The notes: generated from the letters alone by a model not told the origin. A stretch of DNA of 64,000 nucleotides from Aquatica leii (GCA_035610365.1 CM069439.1:22643533-22707532); one strand, 5' to 3'. Counted from the stretch's first letter, positions 32,041-43,349 are shown. Program-made: numbers and translations.

Positions 32041-32369
32041 GATATGTTACCAGAATTAAGGATTGCCTAGTTAGACGAGTCGGATAAGCTGTGTATCTGG
32101 TTCGTGTTATGTAAGCACTAGATTCAGCGAGGCACCTACCTTACGGCTGACACATACTTCGCCGTAGTTAACTGTAAAATAAAATTGTAATGCTATGCAA
32201 AAATAAATCAATTAAATTATACTTTGATTTACGTTTGACTCTGGTCTCTTCTAGCGAATGCAATGAGTACATTGACGTCGGACACTAGTCTAAGGATAGA
32301 CTCAGGGTAATCGGAATACGGGTTGACTAGGGTTCTTAGGGTACTCCGATCATCATCGAACTCTCAGCA

Positions 32370-35200
32370 GGAGATAATCCTATGTGACAGATTATCAGGA
32401 GCACCACACGACAAGCACCGGTCTTCATGTGCAACGCTAATGCGTTTCAGATAGCAAAGGAACCCGCCGTGCGATGTGACAATTTAGATAGCCGTTTGTC
32501 CCGGGTTTTGCGACATGTTGATCCAGTCTAGAATATTCAGAATTAAAGAATAGGCGTTACGTTTTTTATGGGATGTATCCCACTACCGCTGCCATTCATT
32601 CAATGTCTTGAGATGGCGCTTGACGGCCGGAAAGAAAGGGAAATCTGCGGTCAAAACTTGCTGGTCTAAGAATGTGCACGTGCTAGCTTTTGCAAGCACT
32701 TTGGAGAAGTATATTTCCTAAAATAGGAGATGGAAAGGGAAATATTTTGCCCCAACGCACAAGAAATCCACAGAAACAGTACGATATGCCCCGAAGATCG
32801 AAGAAAGCATTAGGAATGTAGAAATGCCAATTTCCTGATAATGTGGGTATGTTGCAGTCTATGGTACCAGATGTCTAAGCCATATGTGAGCACAGGAATA
32901 ACTGCACTGTTAAAAATGGTCACTAATGTCCAATTACGACGATAATATTTGTAGAACAAGTGCAAGACAGTCTTACCCTTGTCAACTACATAGAAACAGT
33001 GTTTAACGAAGCTCAGTTTATGACTGACCAAGGCACTTAAACTCGAAAACTCTATAAACTGAAATACCATCGAGTCGAAGTGAGGGATTTCTTTTTAAGG
33101 AGAAACCAAAAACCATGTATTTGATCTTGTCAGCTGAGACAGTCAATTTATTCTTGACCGCCCATCGAGTCAGAATATTCAGGCTTTGTCGTGATTTTGT
33201 CTTTAAGTCGCGTTTGTTGTCTGCGGACACTGTGATAGTGATATCATCCGCGTAAGCAAAAATGTCAAGTTATCGAGTAAGTCTTGTTCTAGTAAAAAAT
33301 CCACAACTACGTTCCACAAAGTCGGTCCAAAAACCAATCTTTGTGGGCATCTTTTTGTCAGTCGTTTTGTGTAGGAAGAACCAGAAACATACGCGGAATA
33401 AGTGTTTGGGCGACTCAATAAATAACTGCGAATGAAGCGCACAGCGTCTACAAGCACTTTTTTAACGCCGAAAGCTATTGATGGCCACCATACATTATTG
33501 AACGCTTCTAAAATGTCTATAAAATGTATAGTCTGTACTTGGAGACGTTTGTTTGTACTTTCGTCATTAATTTACAAATGGCGTCTGTCGTCAATTTGCC
33601 AGGAACAAAGCCGTACTAGTTGAGATGGAATAATCTTTGTAAAAAAATGATATGTATTTTTTTTAACCATACTCATTAGAATAATTTGCTAAGTTCTGAA
33701 AGTAGCGTAATAAGACAATACGAATAGGGGTTCAGGATAACCACTTTTACCAGTCTTGAGAATCGTTATTAGCCTACCAGTTTTCCAACTATTTGGAAAA
33801 TACTCGCATTGAACTCAAGAGTTGAATAGGTCAATGAACGTAGAAGAGAGGGAATCTTGTACAACTGTCGTTAGTATGTTACAGTGTACTAGGTCGGGTC
33901 CTGGAGCTTTATTTTTAGAAATTCTGCTAACCACCGACGCTATATCCTCTTTTCTAACCACTCAGTCATGTCAGGACTCAATATTTGCTAAAGATCGGAA
34001 TCGAATTCGGGGTTGGTAAAAATCCTCGTTTGTTGAATTGTTGTCTGGGAACAAGGAACTAACTATTGATTTGATTGTGTTGAGCTCCGTGAGAGTGTTT
34101 CTGTCACCGTCACGAACGTTGTAGCTTGGTTGGATAGCAAATAATTTTTGTGAGTATATCCTATAAACTGATCCTCACGGATTCGCCGTAAAATTTCTCT
34201 CTATAAACGTTTGCCATGAGCTACATTTAGCGTTGTTCACTGCCAGTTTATACCGGTGAAGCGCGGCTTTATACGAATTTAGCCATTGAGTTTTTAGCTC
34301 TGCTGGGACTTTTTTAGCATGCTTTATTAAGCAACGTACGACTCGCTTTAACTTATCTAGCCATGGATTCCACCACGGTACACTAGCTTTAGAATTCAAG
34401 CAAACTCTATTTAATTTTTTTTTCTAGATTCCAGAATTAACTTGGTTAGCTTATCTATGGAGATGTCTATAAAATTATGATTGTGACACTTAGTTCCACG
34501 TGGAAGATAAGTAAGAAGTAGGGCGTTGACAGCTGTGTTCAGCTTGGCAGGATCTATGCGTTTGACATCGAGGATACGCTTAGGAATCAGAACCGATCGA
34601 GCTTTTTTGACAGATAAATCAAAACGTATCAGTCGGTGGTTACTTTCAATCACCTCTGGAATAACTTTCTAGTTAAAAATTTGTGGTGATAATGTGACAT
34701 TGATATTTGAATTACTTTGGTGAAAGGTTTACATTTACAACACATAGGTCACGTTTGCCTTCAACGTTCTCCGCATTTTTGCCCCGTTCATCGGTCTGCA
34801 AAGAATGCTAAAGCGGCAACTTTGCATTGTTATAATAATCGGGATGCCACATCCTTGCTTGGTGGCCAATAAACGCGGATGATACCCAAGGAAGTGTTTC
34901 CAACTGTGATCGTAGATACGACAGTGCAGTTATTAGTTAGATGACTGAAGGTAACTACTCCGACGAGCTTTGCGCTATTGTAAACAATAGCCGAGAAATA
35001 CCGCATAGATGTGGATGCGGTGATTCTGTTGAAGGGCAAGGCCGCACCTTGAACCAGAACTATATACATAGGACTCTTAGGTCAGTAGAATGTCTATGTC
35101 ATTGTCGAAGGAGAAGCCTATGACTTCCAAGGTCGCAGCACGAGAACGCTGAAGATTCACTTGCGCAAGAGTCAAAGAAGCGTCTTCACTGTCCATAACC
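32370..35200 (-). pseudogene. R1-type LINE ORF2 (endonuclease-RT)
   Basis: From 35195 down, MDSEDASLTLAQVNLQRSRA starts the endonuclease. Further parts are VVTFSHLTNNCTVVSTI and SLGIIRVYWPPSKD (the YxPP block), then the linker (34653-34175; IESNHRLIRFDL, VPWWNPWLDKLKR). RT blocks include KKVLVDAVRFIRSYLLSR, GPTLWNVVVDFLLEQDLL and the catalytic FAYADDI at about 33242-33262 with both Asp intact. The C-terminal region has PVLTYGLDIWYHRLQ and ends in the finger CLSCGAPDNLSHRIISC (32374-32424). Frame changes near 33210, 33450, 34150, 34400 and 34830 break it. It would nick target DNA and copy the element RNA in place. Confidence 0.8.
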
Positions 35201-36310
35201 GGTATAAGATACCTTGGCGTCAAGCCTCTTTAAGTACGCCGGGCAGTTGTTAGAAAACGCCTTGCGTTTTATCACATTGCTTTCTGGTCACATCTTATGC
35301 AATTAACGCATACAGAGTCTCCTGCGGTTTTTGATTTTGTATCGTGCTTTTCAACATCTTGTTGGTGACCGAATTTCTGGCACTTGAAGCATCTTAAGAT
35401 GCACACATGGTCATTGACTTTCCATAAGTTTCAGGCTACGTATACTCGACGATTGGCCATCAGATATTTTTGTACCTCCGAAGTTACTTCGATAACGTAA
35501 TTAGTATTTGCCCTGTTTCTAGACCCGATTTTTGTTATAACTTTAAAATGTTCTGTAGCCTGTTTAACTATATCGTCAGAGACAGTATCGAAGTTTTGTT
35601 TGAAGATCGTCTCTTTCAGCTGCTCGGAATTTAGGGGGATTTTAGACATGTCTGTCTTTTCGGACTCTAGGCGAACGAAGTTTCGTCCAACTTTCGTCAC
35701 TAGGTCTACTCGTAAACCGGGCGTAGTAGAATTTAAAATCTTTATTAGAGTCGTTTTAGTCTCGTCAGCTGTTTAAAGTTTGTCTTGGGCTTTGGGACGA
35801 TCACAACTGTAGATCGTTGAATAAGCGTGACAGATTTGCCGGCATTTCTGCTTGAGCCACTTAGGCATACAATACAAGACCAGTTGTGATCTGCTGGCCA
35901 GGAACTGACAACTTGTCAGTTACGAATTGAAGGGCCGTTTGTACGCTCCGAAGAGCATTAGAGATGTCCGAATGTTGCGTAGACATTCTTTTAGCCAAAG
36001 TGGATTTTAAAAATATAGATTGAATGCGGGACAATACATCCATTAGTTATGTATGTCTGTAAACAGATTCTTTACCGGTAGAAATTAACTTGGACGTAAT
36101 CAGGACCTCTGCGTCAAAGGATTCTTCCAGAATACTTATCTAAAAAATTTCAGAATTGGCATTATCATCGTCGTCGTCGTCATGACGACGTTTAGAGGAA
36201 CAAGATTCTACTTCTATAATGGAGGTTGAAAGAGTAGGAGAAGTTGCACGCGACAGCACGGCTTTCTTGGATTACCACCAGTGATCTCTGCCGACTTAAC
36301 CCTTTCAGCC
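35201..36310 (-). pseudogene. R1-type LINE ORF1 (gag-like)
   Basis: The minus strand holds an acidic Asp-rich stretch near 36165-36190 and a central part (35700-35431; GRNFVRLESEKTDMSKIPL, KITKIGSRNRANTNYVIEV-like) resembling the RRM-like region of R1/I-type ORF1 proteins. Zinc-knuckle sequence RCFKCQKFGHQ and CVNCIRCDQ follows at 35400-35290. It would bind element RNA. Stops near 35775, 36040 and 36130 interrupt it. Function is inferred from position and zinc knuckles. Confidence 0.65.
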
Positions 36311-38075
36311 GTACAACAAGAGATTATTGCTGTTTGGTCTTATTACCTGAGTTTCATTGCTCACCTTTAACCTCATGGAGGGTTCTAAAGCTTTTCGTGG
36401 TAAGGAACTCACACTAGAAAATCGCAATATAATAAATAAATTTAATCTGGTCTTTATACCAGGAATCGCAGTGGCTCACAATTTATAAAATATCAATTAC
36501 CTCAGTTTTAGCTAAAAGTAAAAAATTTATTTGCTAATTGAAGAGAAACCAAAACCATTTTTTCTGTTGAGTAAGGTATGCAAATATTCAGCAGACCAGC
36601 GACGTCAAAAAGCTTGAGAATTTAGACTTAGGTTTGAAACTTACCATATATATATTTGGAAGCATAGACCACTTAACTAAACTAACAATATGTATAATTT
36701 GGTTAATATTTATGTTTGAATCAATGCGTTACAGCAAAAATATGTTTTAAGTTTTAAAAATGCAGTATATTTAAATCTTTAAATGTAATTTTGTACAAAA
36801 TTGTACTGTTTTAGTTACGGACATCAAACACTTATAAATATTACAATAATTTATAAAAAAATTTAAAGTTTTTAAACGTTAAGGAGTCAGTAATATAATA
36901 GTTTAGCTGTGTTTTCTATACTTAACCAATAACCATTTTTTCTATCACTTATGTAGTAACTCCATACCAACTTTTTCTTTTTGCTGACTTTTGATGTCTA
37001 TTTTAAATTTCAAAATAAATTATTCAGCAATTTTAATTAATAATTCCTAGTTAATTGTTTTAATTAGTAATAAACTTGATTAATACGTTTTCAACCGTTT
37101 CCTATAAAAACATTCTTACACATTGCATTAAATTTCATTCATCTGTCACTTTTTTCTCAATATTAAAACAAGACAATACAATTTTAAACAAAGACAAATA
37201 AAAGTGTTAAATTTTATATGCAACATAATAAAAAATAAATTGCTTTCCGAGATTTTTAGAAATCTTTTTGGCGAATGTAGAATAAAAATCTTTCCACACT
37301 AAAAATAAATGTTACTTATTTTTAGAAGTTTGAAACAAATTACAATAGTAAATTAGATTTACCTAATTCGTTCAAACATTGTAGCAATTTAGAAAAAAAA
37401 ACAATTTCTTTTGAAACTAATTTTACATAAATTGTTTATTTAAATTTTGTTTCATGACAAAAAAATTACTATTTTAGTAGTTTAGTGAAATTAGAAGCAA
37501 AAAAAAATACTTAAATATGTGTCATTACTAAACTATTAGCGATCTGATTCTTTATGACTTCTTAACATTGCTTATGTTTATAATAAATAGCCGAAATTGC
37601 ACAACCTTTTAATTGTTTACTTTTTTATTGTACTAAATTTTTTTTGTTTAATTTTAGAATTTACTGAATTAAAACACACCAACAGCTTTATATATTCTAA
37701 TTAAAAATGTATACTTTTTGAATTGCATAAAGTACGCCGTAGTTTTAGCGTGTTAACGTTAAACAAACCATGAATAAAATTAATATTTTCGGATGCAGCG
37801 TATTTGGAGTAAATGGTTCATTTTTTTCTTTTATCCTGCGGACCATTAATCAACGTTACAGTAAGAGGTACTGTTTATCAGAATTACAAAATTTACAAAT
37901 AAATTTTAAAATAATTTTACTTGTAGTTGGTTTTTAAAATTACCTAAATTTGTTATCTTGCAGTAGTTTGTTTAAACATTTTTTTATTTTGATAAACAAG
38001 TAATTATTGTCATTTATTACATATACATTATATTAATTGATTTTTTTTTTAATTTTAAATACAAGCAAGTAAAAC
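36311..38075. other. AT-rich stretch, no gene recognised
   Basis: No coding domain, RNA gene or inverted termini seen. Confidence 0.4.
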
Positions 38076-38180
38076 ATTAGTGCCGATTTTTATGTAAAAT
38101 GATTTTTCCAATCAAAATATAACCCCCGTTTTCCCCCATCACCTGCTGTTTTGAATAAAATCTCCTTCTTCTATTTTTAT
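38076..38180. repeat. Terminus-like remnant related to the CACTG element
   Basis: TTTTTATGTAAAATGA followed by CCCCCATCACCTGCTGTTTTG parallels the inner terminal block of the element at 20681 (TTCTTATGTAAAATGAC, then CCCATCACCCACCTATTTTG). The outer CACTGG end is not conserved. It probably marks one end of the second copy whose transposase fragment lies at 40460-41395. Confidence 0.5.
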
Positions 38181-38474
38181 TATTTTTGTATAACTATGTA
38201 GACCAGGGTACATGCTCTTGAAAATGGTAAAAAGTGAAAAAATAATAATAATTGTAGGATGAAAACAATTGGAAAAGGAAGATATTATAACAAAAATGAA
38301 ACAAAATATATAATAATTTACGGGCGTTCTGAGGTCGGGAAGTAAAAGGGGGTGAGTTTTTAAGGGTAAAAAACGGTTTATCTTCATTTACAGCAAAACT
38401 ACAAGTCTTATGAAAAAAACTTAAATAGCAAAGTTGTAGATAATAAAAAGATCTACAACTTTTGTATTTACACC

Positions 38475-39004
38475 AACCACAACGTAAAAGGACATTGGGG
38501 GTAAGCAATGTCAATGCAATTATGCAAACGCCACCAGAGTGAACTACTGGACGGCCGTTTACGTTGTGGTTTTATCCCGACGAATAATTCAAAGTATATT
38601 TTGAAATTCGCGGGTGTTGAACTAATTTCAACGTGTCACCACCGTTTATAGCTATTTACAGTAAACTTTAGGCACATAGTAAAATCACACTATGAGATGG
38701 CTCTGCCATCAAACACTTTTGAATTGTAACTTCGTCATACTTAAATATAAGCTATAAGGGGCGTCAATGCAATTATGCAAACTACATTAGGGTGTATCTC
38801 CTACTGCTGATGAGCTCCAAAAGAGCGAAACGGCCGTCCAGTAGTTCACTCTGGTGGCGTTTGCATAATTGCATTGACATTGCTTACCCCCAATGTCCTT
38901 TTACGTTGTGGTTTTATCCCGACGAATAATTCAAAGTATATTTTGAAATTCGCGGGTGTTGAACTAATTTCAACGTGTCACCGCCGTTTATAGCTATTTA
39001 CAGT
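38475..39004 (+). repeat. Hammerhead-bearing repeat with direct and inverted copies
   Basis: Segment B (38559-38662) recurs at 38901-39004 with one visible mismatch, a 342-bp period. Segment A (38831-38913), which begins inside the hammerhead core, occurs as an exact reverse complement at 38475-38557, directly before the first B. The order is A-inverted, B, spacer, hammerhead, A, B. A tandem dimer whose first unit lost its ribozyme and gained a fold-back leader would explain it. Hammerhead-bearing terminal repeats are known from PLEs and small retroelements; whether this belongs to one is unproven. No coding sequence. Confidence 0.85.
38801..38844 (+). ncRNA. Hammerhead ribozyme (type I, short stem III)
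   Basis: All core parts are present in order. Stem I 5' strand CTACTG (38801-38806), CTGATGA (38807-38813), stem II GCTC/GAGC around loop CAAAA (38814-38826), GAAA (38827-38830), stem III of one A-T and one C-G pair with loop GGCC (38830-38837), cleavage triplet GTC (38836-38838), then stem I 3' strand CAGTAG (38839-38844), fully complementary to the 5' strand. Predicted cleavage is after 38838. Further out, GTCAATGCAATTATGCAAAC (38763-38782) pairs perfectly with 38859-38878, so stem I lies in a longer hairpin. No core residue is mutated. Confidence 0.88.
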
Positions 39005-39063
39005 GAAAATTTATCTTTTTATGTCCCAAACACACTAGAATTTTTTTAATTTAAAATATTTGT

Positions 39064-40049
39064 TTGTTCACCTTATTTTGGCTTAATATCGAAAAAGCAC
39101 CCTTATTTTCAATCGAAAATTCTCGCGTCAAAATATCTGCTTTTTTAAAAAGTCGATGGGCTTTTTGTTTGTTAAAGTCTCTACCTTCTGATGGTGTAAA
39201 AAAATATTACTATGGTAAATGTTCTAAAAAAATTCAAATAATCATGACATATATTTTCTCAAGTCGGGTGAAAGATCTATTTTTCACGTCTAATAGTTTC
39301 AAATATGAATCCTTTAAAAACATCGTTGTATTTCTGCATTGTCTTTCTGATTGCGATACAACATCTGGATTTGCCGGAAAAGGAAAGAGAAGTATCGTAA
39401 ATTCATTATTAGACCATAAAAATTTGTCAAATTTGGCCAATATATTTTTTAAAAAAGATGCAAACAAAGAAGATATCAAAAAAAATAGATTACAATTAAT
39501 CAAATCTATTTATAAATGTAAAAATGAAAATATAACACTAAATCAATTAAGATTTCGAAAATATCAATTGGCAAAAACTAAATCATCTTTCATATTGGCA
39601 AATCTTCCACCCACAGAAGGTGCAGCAGAACAACATTGTTACAGGGCATATTATCAGCTCCAAACTTGGCTGGGTAAAGAACTGATAGCAACAGATTGGG
39701 GCTGGAAGCAACATCATCGTGGCCCCAAATTTACAGAGAAGGAATTAATTCCGGAAATACTGCTGAAAACAATTAGCTGCAGCTGTGAAACTGGATGTAA
39801 CAGTTTAAAATGTGGCTGCCGAAAACATGGTTTAAAATACACAAATGTATGCTTAAATTGTCATGGTTCTGAAAAATGCTCCAATGTGGAAGAAGAAAAA
39901 GCTACGAAGAAGTTAATAATTCAGATGAAGAACCAATGCAGACTGGAAATAACGATGGAGAAGAAGACGGTGGTGATCTTGAAGATTTCAAAGATCTACT
40001 AGAATCGGGAAGGTTTGTCGAATCTAACGATGCAGAAATGCCATCATAG
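39064..40049 (+). pseudogene. Repeated insect ORF with C-terminal CXC (tesmin/TSO1-like) domain
   Basis: The 312-codon frame starts MFTLFWLN at 39064. Its middle has IVVFLHCLSDCDTTSGFAGK, like the LHA-x-x-G-C-D-T-T block of a repetitive insect protein family that I believe has a PIN/FEN-like fold (inference). Then ANLPPTEGAAEQHCYRAYY and WLGKELIATDWGW, and a Cys-rich C-terminus CSCETGCNSLKCGCRKHGLK with CLNCHG, a CXC-type zinc domain. At about 39905 a one-base shift separates it from its natural acidic tail (EEPMQTGNNDGEEDGG to NDAEMPS, stop at 40047-40049). The family is multi-copy and probably mobile-element-borne. The N-terminal region is likely truncated. An inverted partial copy is at 40372-40471. 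Confidence 0.6.
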
Positions 40050-40371
40050 AGACCAAAACTAATGTAATTAGAATTTATGATATAAATGTAATTAGAATTT
40101 AATTATACAACTTTTTTACTGAAAAAAATAGCAGCAGTCACATTTTTTAGATGGAATCCTCTTTAAATCCTACCTTTAATTGTATTTAGAACAACTATTT
40201 TCGCATGTTTTTTGCAATCTTGATGTTTTATGGATTTGTAATTATTTTTTTTATCACTGAAGCATGGAATCTAACGTTTTTCGAGTAACTAAACTATTTT
40301 AATAAACAGCTCTATATTATACTTAGTGATTAAAGAAAAATTCCGGATTCGCGTTTTTTTCGTTTTTTTGC
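40050..40371. other. No gene recognised
   Basis: AT-rich; a 16-bp motif ATGTAATTAGAATTTA occurs twice in tandem near 40060-40105. Nothing else is supported. Confidence 0.35.
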
Positions 40372-40471
40372 ATTTTTTGAGAACATTTACTATAGTAATG
40401 TACTTTTTTTACACCATCAGAAAGTAAAGATTCCAACGAACAAAAATCTCACCGACTTATTTAAAAAAGCA
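40372..40471 (-). repeat. Inverted partial copy of the CXC ORF 5' part (matches 39139-39238)
   Basis: Read on the minus strand, about 100 bases match 39139-39238, including CTTTCTGATGGTGTAAAAAA against CCTTCTGATGGTGTAAAAAA and AGTAAATGTTCT against GGTAAATGTTCT. It abuts the C-terminal end of the CACTG-family transposase fragment at 40471. Confidence 0.7.
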
Positions 40472-41395
40472 GTTCTCGTACTATAAGCCAGCAGTACTCT
40501 GTCATACTGGCATTCCACTTCCCTGAAAATCTCCTCTCAAACTTAGTGATGTTTTGATAAAACCGTTTTCCGTGTTCCACCGAAACTGCTCTTTAATTTT
40601 CAACTTGTAAGAGTAAGAAATATACTTGAAGAGACATGTTGCACCGCATAGCTTTGTATGCTGACAGTAATTTCTAAAAAGGCTTTCCTTTATTTTATCC
40701 TCACTAAAAGAAAAAAATTTAGTTTTCAAAACCTTTTTCATCAATCTAAGTTTGTTGTGCAAAGCCGGCAAGCAAATATTTTTCATCAAGACGAGAGGAT
40801 TTTGAGCGACATTTTTCTGATCGGCAGTAAAACTTTTTTGCAGATGCCATTTCTGTACGATGTAATGTTGTGTTTGTCTGTATTATTCACATAAGAAACA
40901 GCAGTGTTTTGAAAAACCTGATTGCAAACTCGTGAGTAGAGCAACAACAAAGATTCGGTAAATGTTTTTGTATGTTTTCTTAATATCCATAGGATATGCA
41001 ACAGATATTAATAGTAACTCATTCTCATTGGCCAACAAGACAATTTTCAAGCTTGTTTTTAATTAGTCTATAAACAGGCTTCATCTGTCTGGGTCACTTG
41101 TCATACTCAGTTTTATCATCAATGCTTTTGAATCAGAACCAAAAAAACCATCCATGAGTTTTAGGGTTGACTGCCTAAACTTGTAAAAAGAGATTTTTAC
41201 GCCTTTTTCTAGGATTGCTAAAGTTGAAATCCAAAACGTTGCGATTTATTTATTCAATTCTGACTGACTAAAAAGGTACGCTTGTTAATAAGCTTAATCA
41301 AATAAATACACTATTTGTCATCGGTGCAATCATTGGAAAATCCATGCTATGGTTCACAATCTTCCAAATCTGTTTCTGCCTCTAGAATATAGATT
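40460..41395 (-). pseudogene. Second CACTG-family transposase fragment
   Basis: The minus strand follows the 21284-22922 protein from its linker onward. TDLEDCEP parallels DLKDFEP; SQSELNK parallels TQSELND; LEKGVKI is shared; MTSDPDR parallels MPCDPDK; then HYIVQKWHLQKSFTADQKNV and NPLVLMKNICLPALHNKLRL match the other copy's ENLILGQKNVAHNPLVPKEN region. It ends with DFQGSGMPV, parallel to DFQGSGMQA. The Cys-rich N-terminus is missing and stops are frequent. Divergence is clearly higher than between recent copies, so this is an older or different subfamily. Confidence 0.75.
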
Positions 41396-41399
41396 TTTA

Positions 41400-42900
41400 G
41401 GGACATTAAAAAACTGGTCTTAAAAGGACTAACTTGGCAATTAAAGCAAAATTTCTAAAATGTTTTAAAAAGCAAAAAATTGTTCTTCCAGCCTACAAAG
41501 GCAACCGTACTGTTGTTTTGAATCAAATTGATTACACTGCAACAGTCCATTCTATTTTGTCTGAGGAAACGTACGCTCTTCTAACTCGTAATTTCATTTC
41601 GACGAGTGAGGTCAGATGAGGACTTGAGTTTGACTCCATTTATTGTTAAGTGTTTACTATCCACTTACTTTCAATTTGATAACAAGTTTTACAAGCAAGT
41701 TAGCTAACATTTTTATGAAATCGTTTGAAAGGATTGCTTTGGAATCATCAATATTAAAACCTAAAGTTTATACGGTAGTCTTATTGTCATCTCAAATTGT
41801 CTAAGTTTTTTGATCATCTAAACAATCAACACCTAGATATCAAATTTACTATGGAAATGGAAACTAATGCTTTTCTCCCATTTCTCGACGCTCTCGTAAG
41901 CCCGACGGACTTCTACGTCATTCTGATTATCGCAAACTTATCTATACAGACAGATACCTTTATGTTTTATCTCATCCTGCAGAGAAACGTTCTGTTATTG
42001 AATCTTTGATTCATCGCGCTTTTTCTATTTGCCAACTTGAGAATATAGACTCGGAACTTCCTCAGCTTGGTGAACAATAATTATATGAAGCGAGATATTT
42101 AAACACTTATTAATCGTCGTTTACATTCACGTGCTCAATTGCTCAAGGACATTTCTTCCGAATCTAATTCAAAACTGACATTTTTACCCCACATTTACAA
42201 GCTTACAGATCAAATAAGAAATCTTTTTTATAAGAATAGTGTTAAACTCATATTTAACTTAACAAGCAAAATTTCTCAGATTTTTCCTTCTCCCAAAGAC
42301 AAATTTTCTACACTTTCATTCCAAGGTGTATACCAAATTCCCTGTTTATGTGGTTTAGTCTACATTGGTAAACCGATAGTTCCGTCATTACACACATTTC
42401 AGAACATGATCGTTGTAGAAGTAAAAAGCATGTTTATTTAGAATCTGGGAAAACATAGAAATCATCAAACACCCCAATAACTTTTTTAGTAATTATGGTT
42501 TTGAGCTATCCCTTCTTGGTCATTATTCATTTATTGAAAACACGCTTTTTTCGACAATAACCCAATCAGAGTCTAGCTTAACTAGCTGTGACGATACTTC
42601 TTCTTTATATACAGAGACTACATATTTTTAAGTCACTTTTATGGAGTTAAGAATCTGATTTGGTTCATAAGTTGACTACCTAATTCTGTAGTGGTTCTTT
42701 GTTAGATTGTCGTTTGTTTTTTCAAGTATTCGTTATCTTTCTTACCTTTTTTAGAGTTTAGAAATTGGCTTGATTCACAAGTTAATTACCTTACTTTTAA
42801 GAGTTTTTAGTTAAATTTTGGTTACTTGTTTGAGTACTTCAATTTCTCTCACGCCCTGATGAAGCCCTTTACGAAAGTGAGCGAAACATTAGCAACTTTG
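41400..42900 (+). pseudogene. Penelope-like retroelement, family A copy 2
   Basis: The plus strand starts in the RT N-terminal part (41434-41619; QKIVLPAYKGNRTVVLNQID), then jumps after a deletion to ESSILKPKVY at about 41750, so the catalytic palm is largely lost. Next are DHLNNQHLDIKFTMEME (41810-41860) and VIESLIHRAFSICQLEN-like sequence (41992-42045). Across 42080 it is continuous where copy 1 carries the 7835-9120 insertion. The C-terminal part 42139-42441 has DKFSTLSFQGVYQIPCLCG and LVYIGKP, the GIY-YIG domain, which then breaks. The 42480-42900 tail is shared with copy 1 and includes a CTGATGA...GAAAC motif. Confidence 0.85.
42856..42887 (+). ncRNA. Hammerhead-like motif in PLE-A 3' region, probably decayed
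   Basis: CTGATGA at 42856-42862 and GAAAC at 42883-42887 bracket a 20-base stem-loop with CTTT/AAAG and GC/GC pairing and an internal loop. The bases after GAAAC do not give the expected G-U-H cleavage triplet, and no good stem I is seen. PLEs are known to carry hammerheads, so this may be a remnant. Confidence 0.35.
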
Positions 42901-43349
42901 GTTACAACAGTCTAAATGTGTCAATTTTTCGTAAACATAACTATTAGAATGATTTTTACACTCACGTAGCATAATTAAATAGTTTATCAGTGCTTGATAC
43001 AAGTCACAACGCAAAAAAAGCCGGAATAAGATAATAATTAGAATTTAAATAACTTGGAAACACAGAATCTCCGTCTAGAAGAACGAGAAGTTAGTTTTAC
43101 AATTGCGAGTAATGTACTGAAGCAAAATAAGATTTCCAGTAAAACACAGTAAGAAAACAAAAAATATTGTGCAAACATGTGATAAAATTTTCTTACAACC
43201 GTTTTGAGACCTTTGACCCCTCACCTGTTTTTAACTAAAATTGTTGTTATATATTTTCATAATTTGTAGGTGTTTGAAAAAGGATGAAAACAGCTGATAG
43301 CTGGAATATGTAGAAAATAAGTAAAAAATATGCCAACAAATAATTTTTA
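42901..43349. other. No gene recognised
   Basis: AT-rich sequence between a PLE tail and a truncated LINE; nothing supported. Confidence 0.3.

Larger units (their letters stand above)
32270..36310 (-). mobile_element. R1-type LINE, two ORFs, decayed
   Basis: A minus-strand element of about 4 kb with ORF1 (zinc-knuckle protein) followed by ORF2 (endonuclease, reverse transcriptase and C-terminal zinc finger). The QVNLQRSRAAT endonuclease start and the C-terminal C-x2-C-x8-H-x4-C finger are in the style of the R1 clade and relatives. R1 proper targets 28S rDNA; no rDNA is visible here, so this copy is elsewhere. Many frameshifts. Insertion duplications were not found. Confidence 0.75.
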
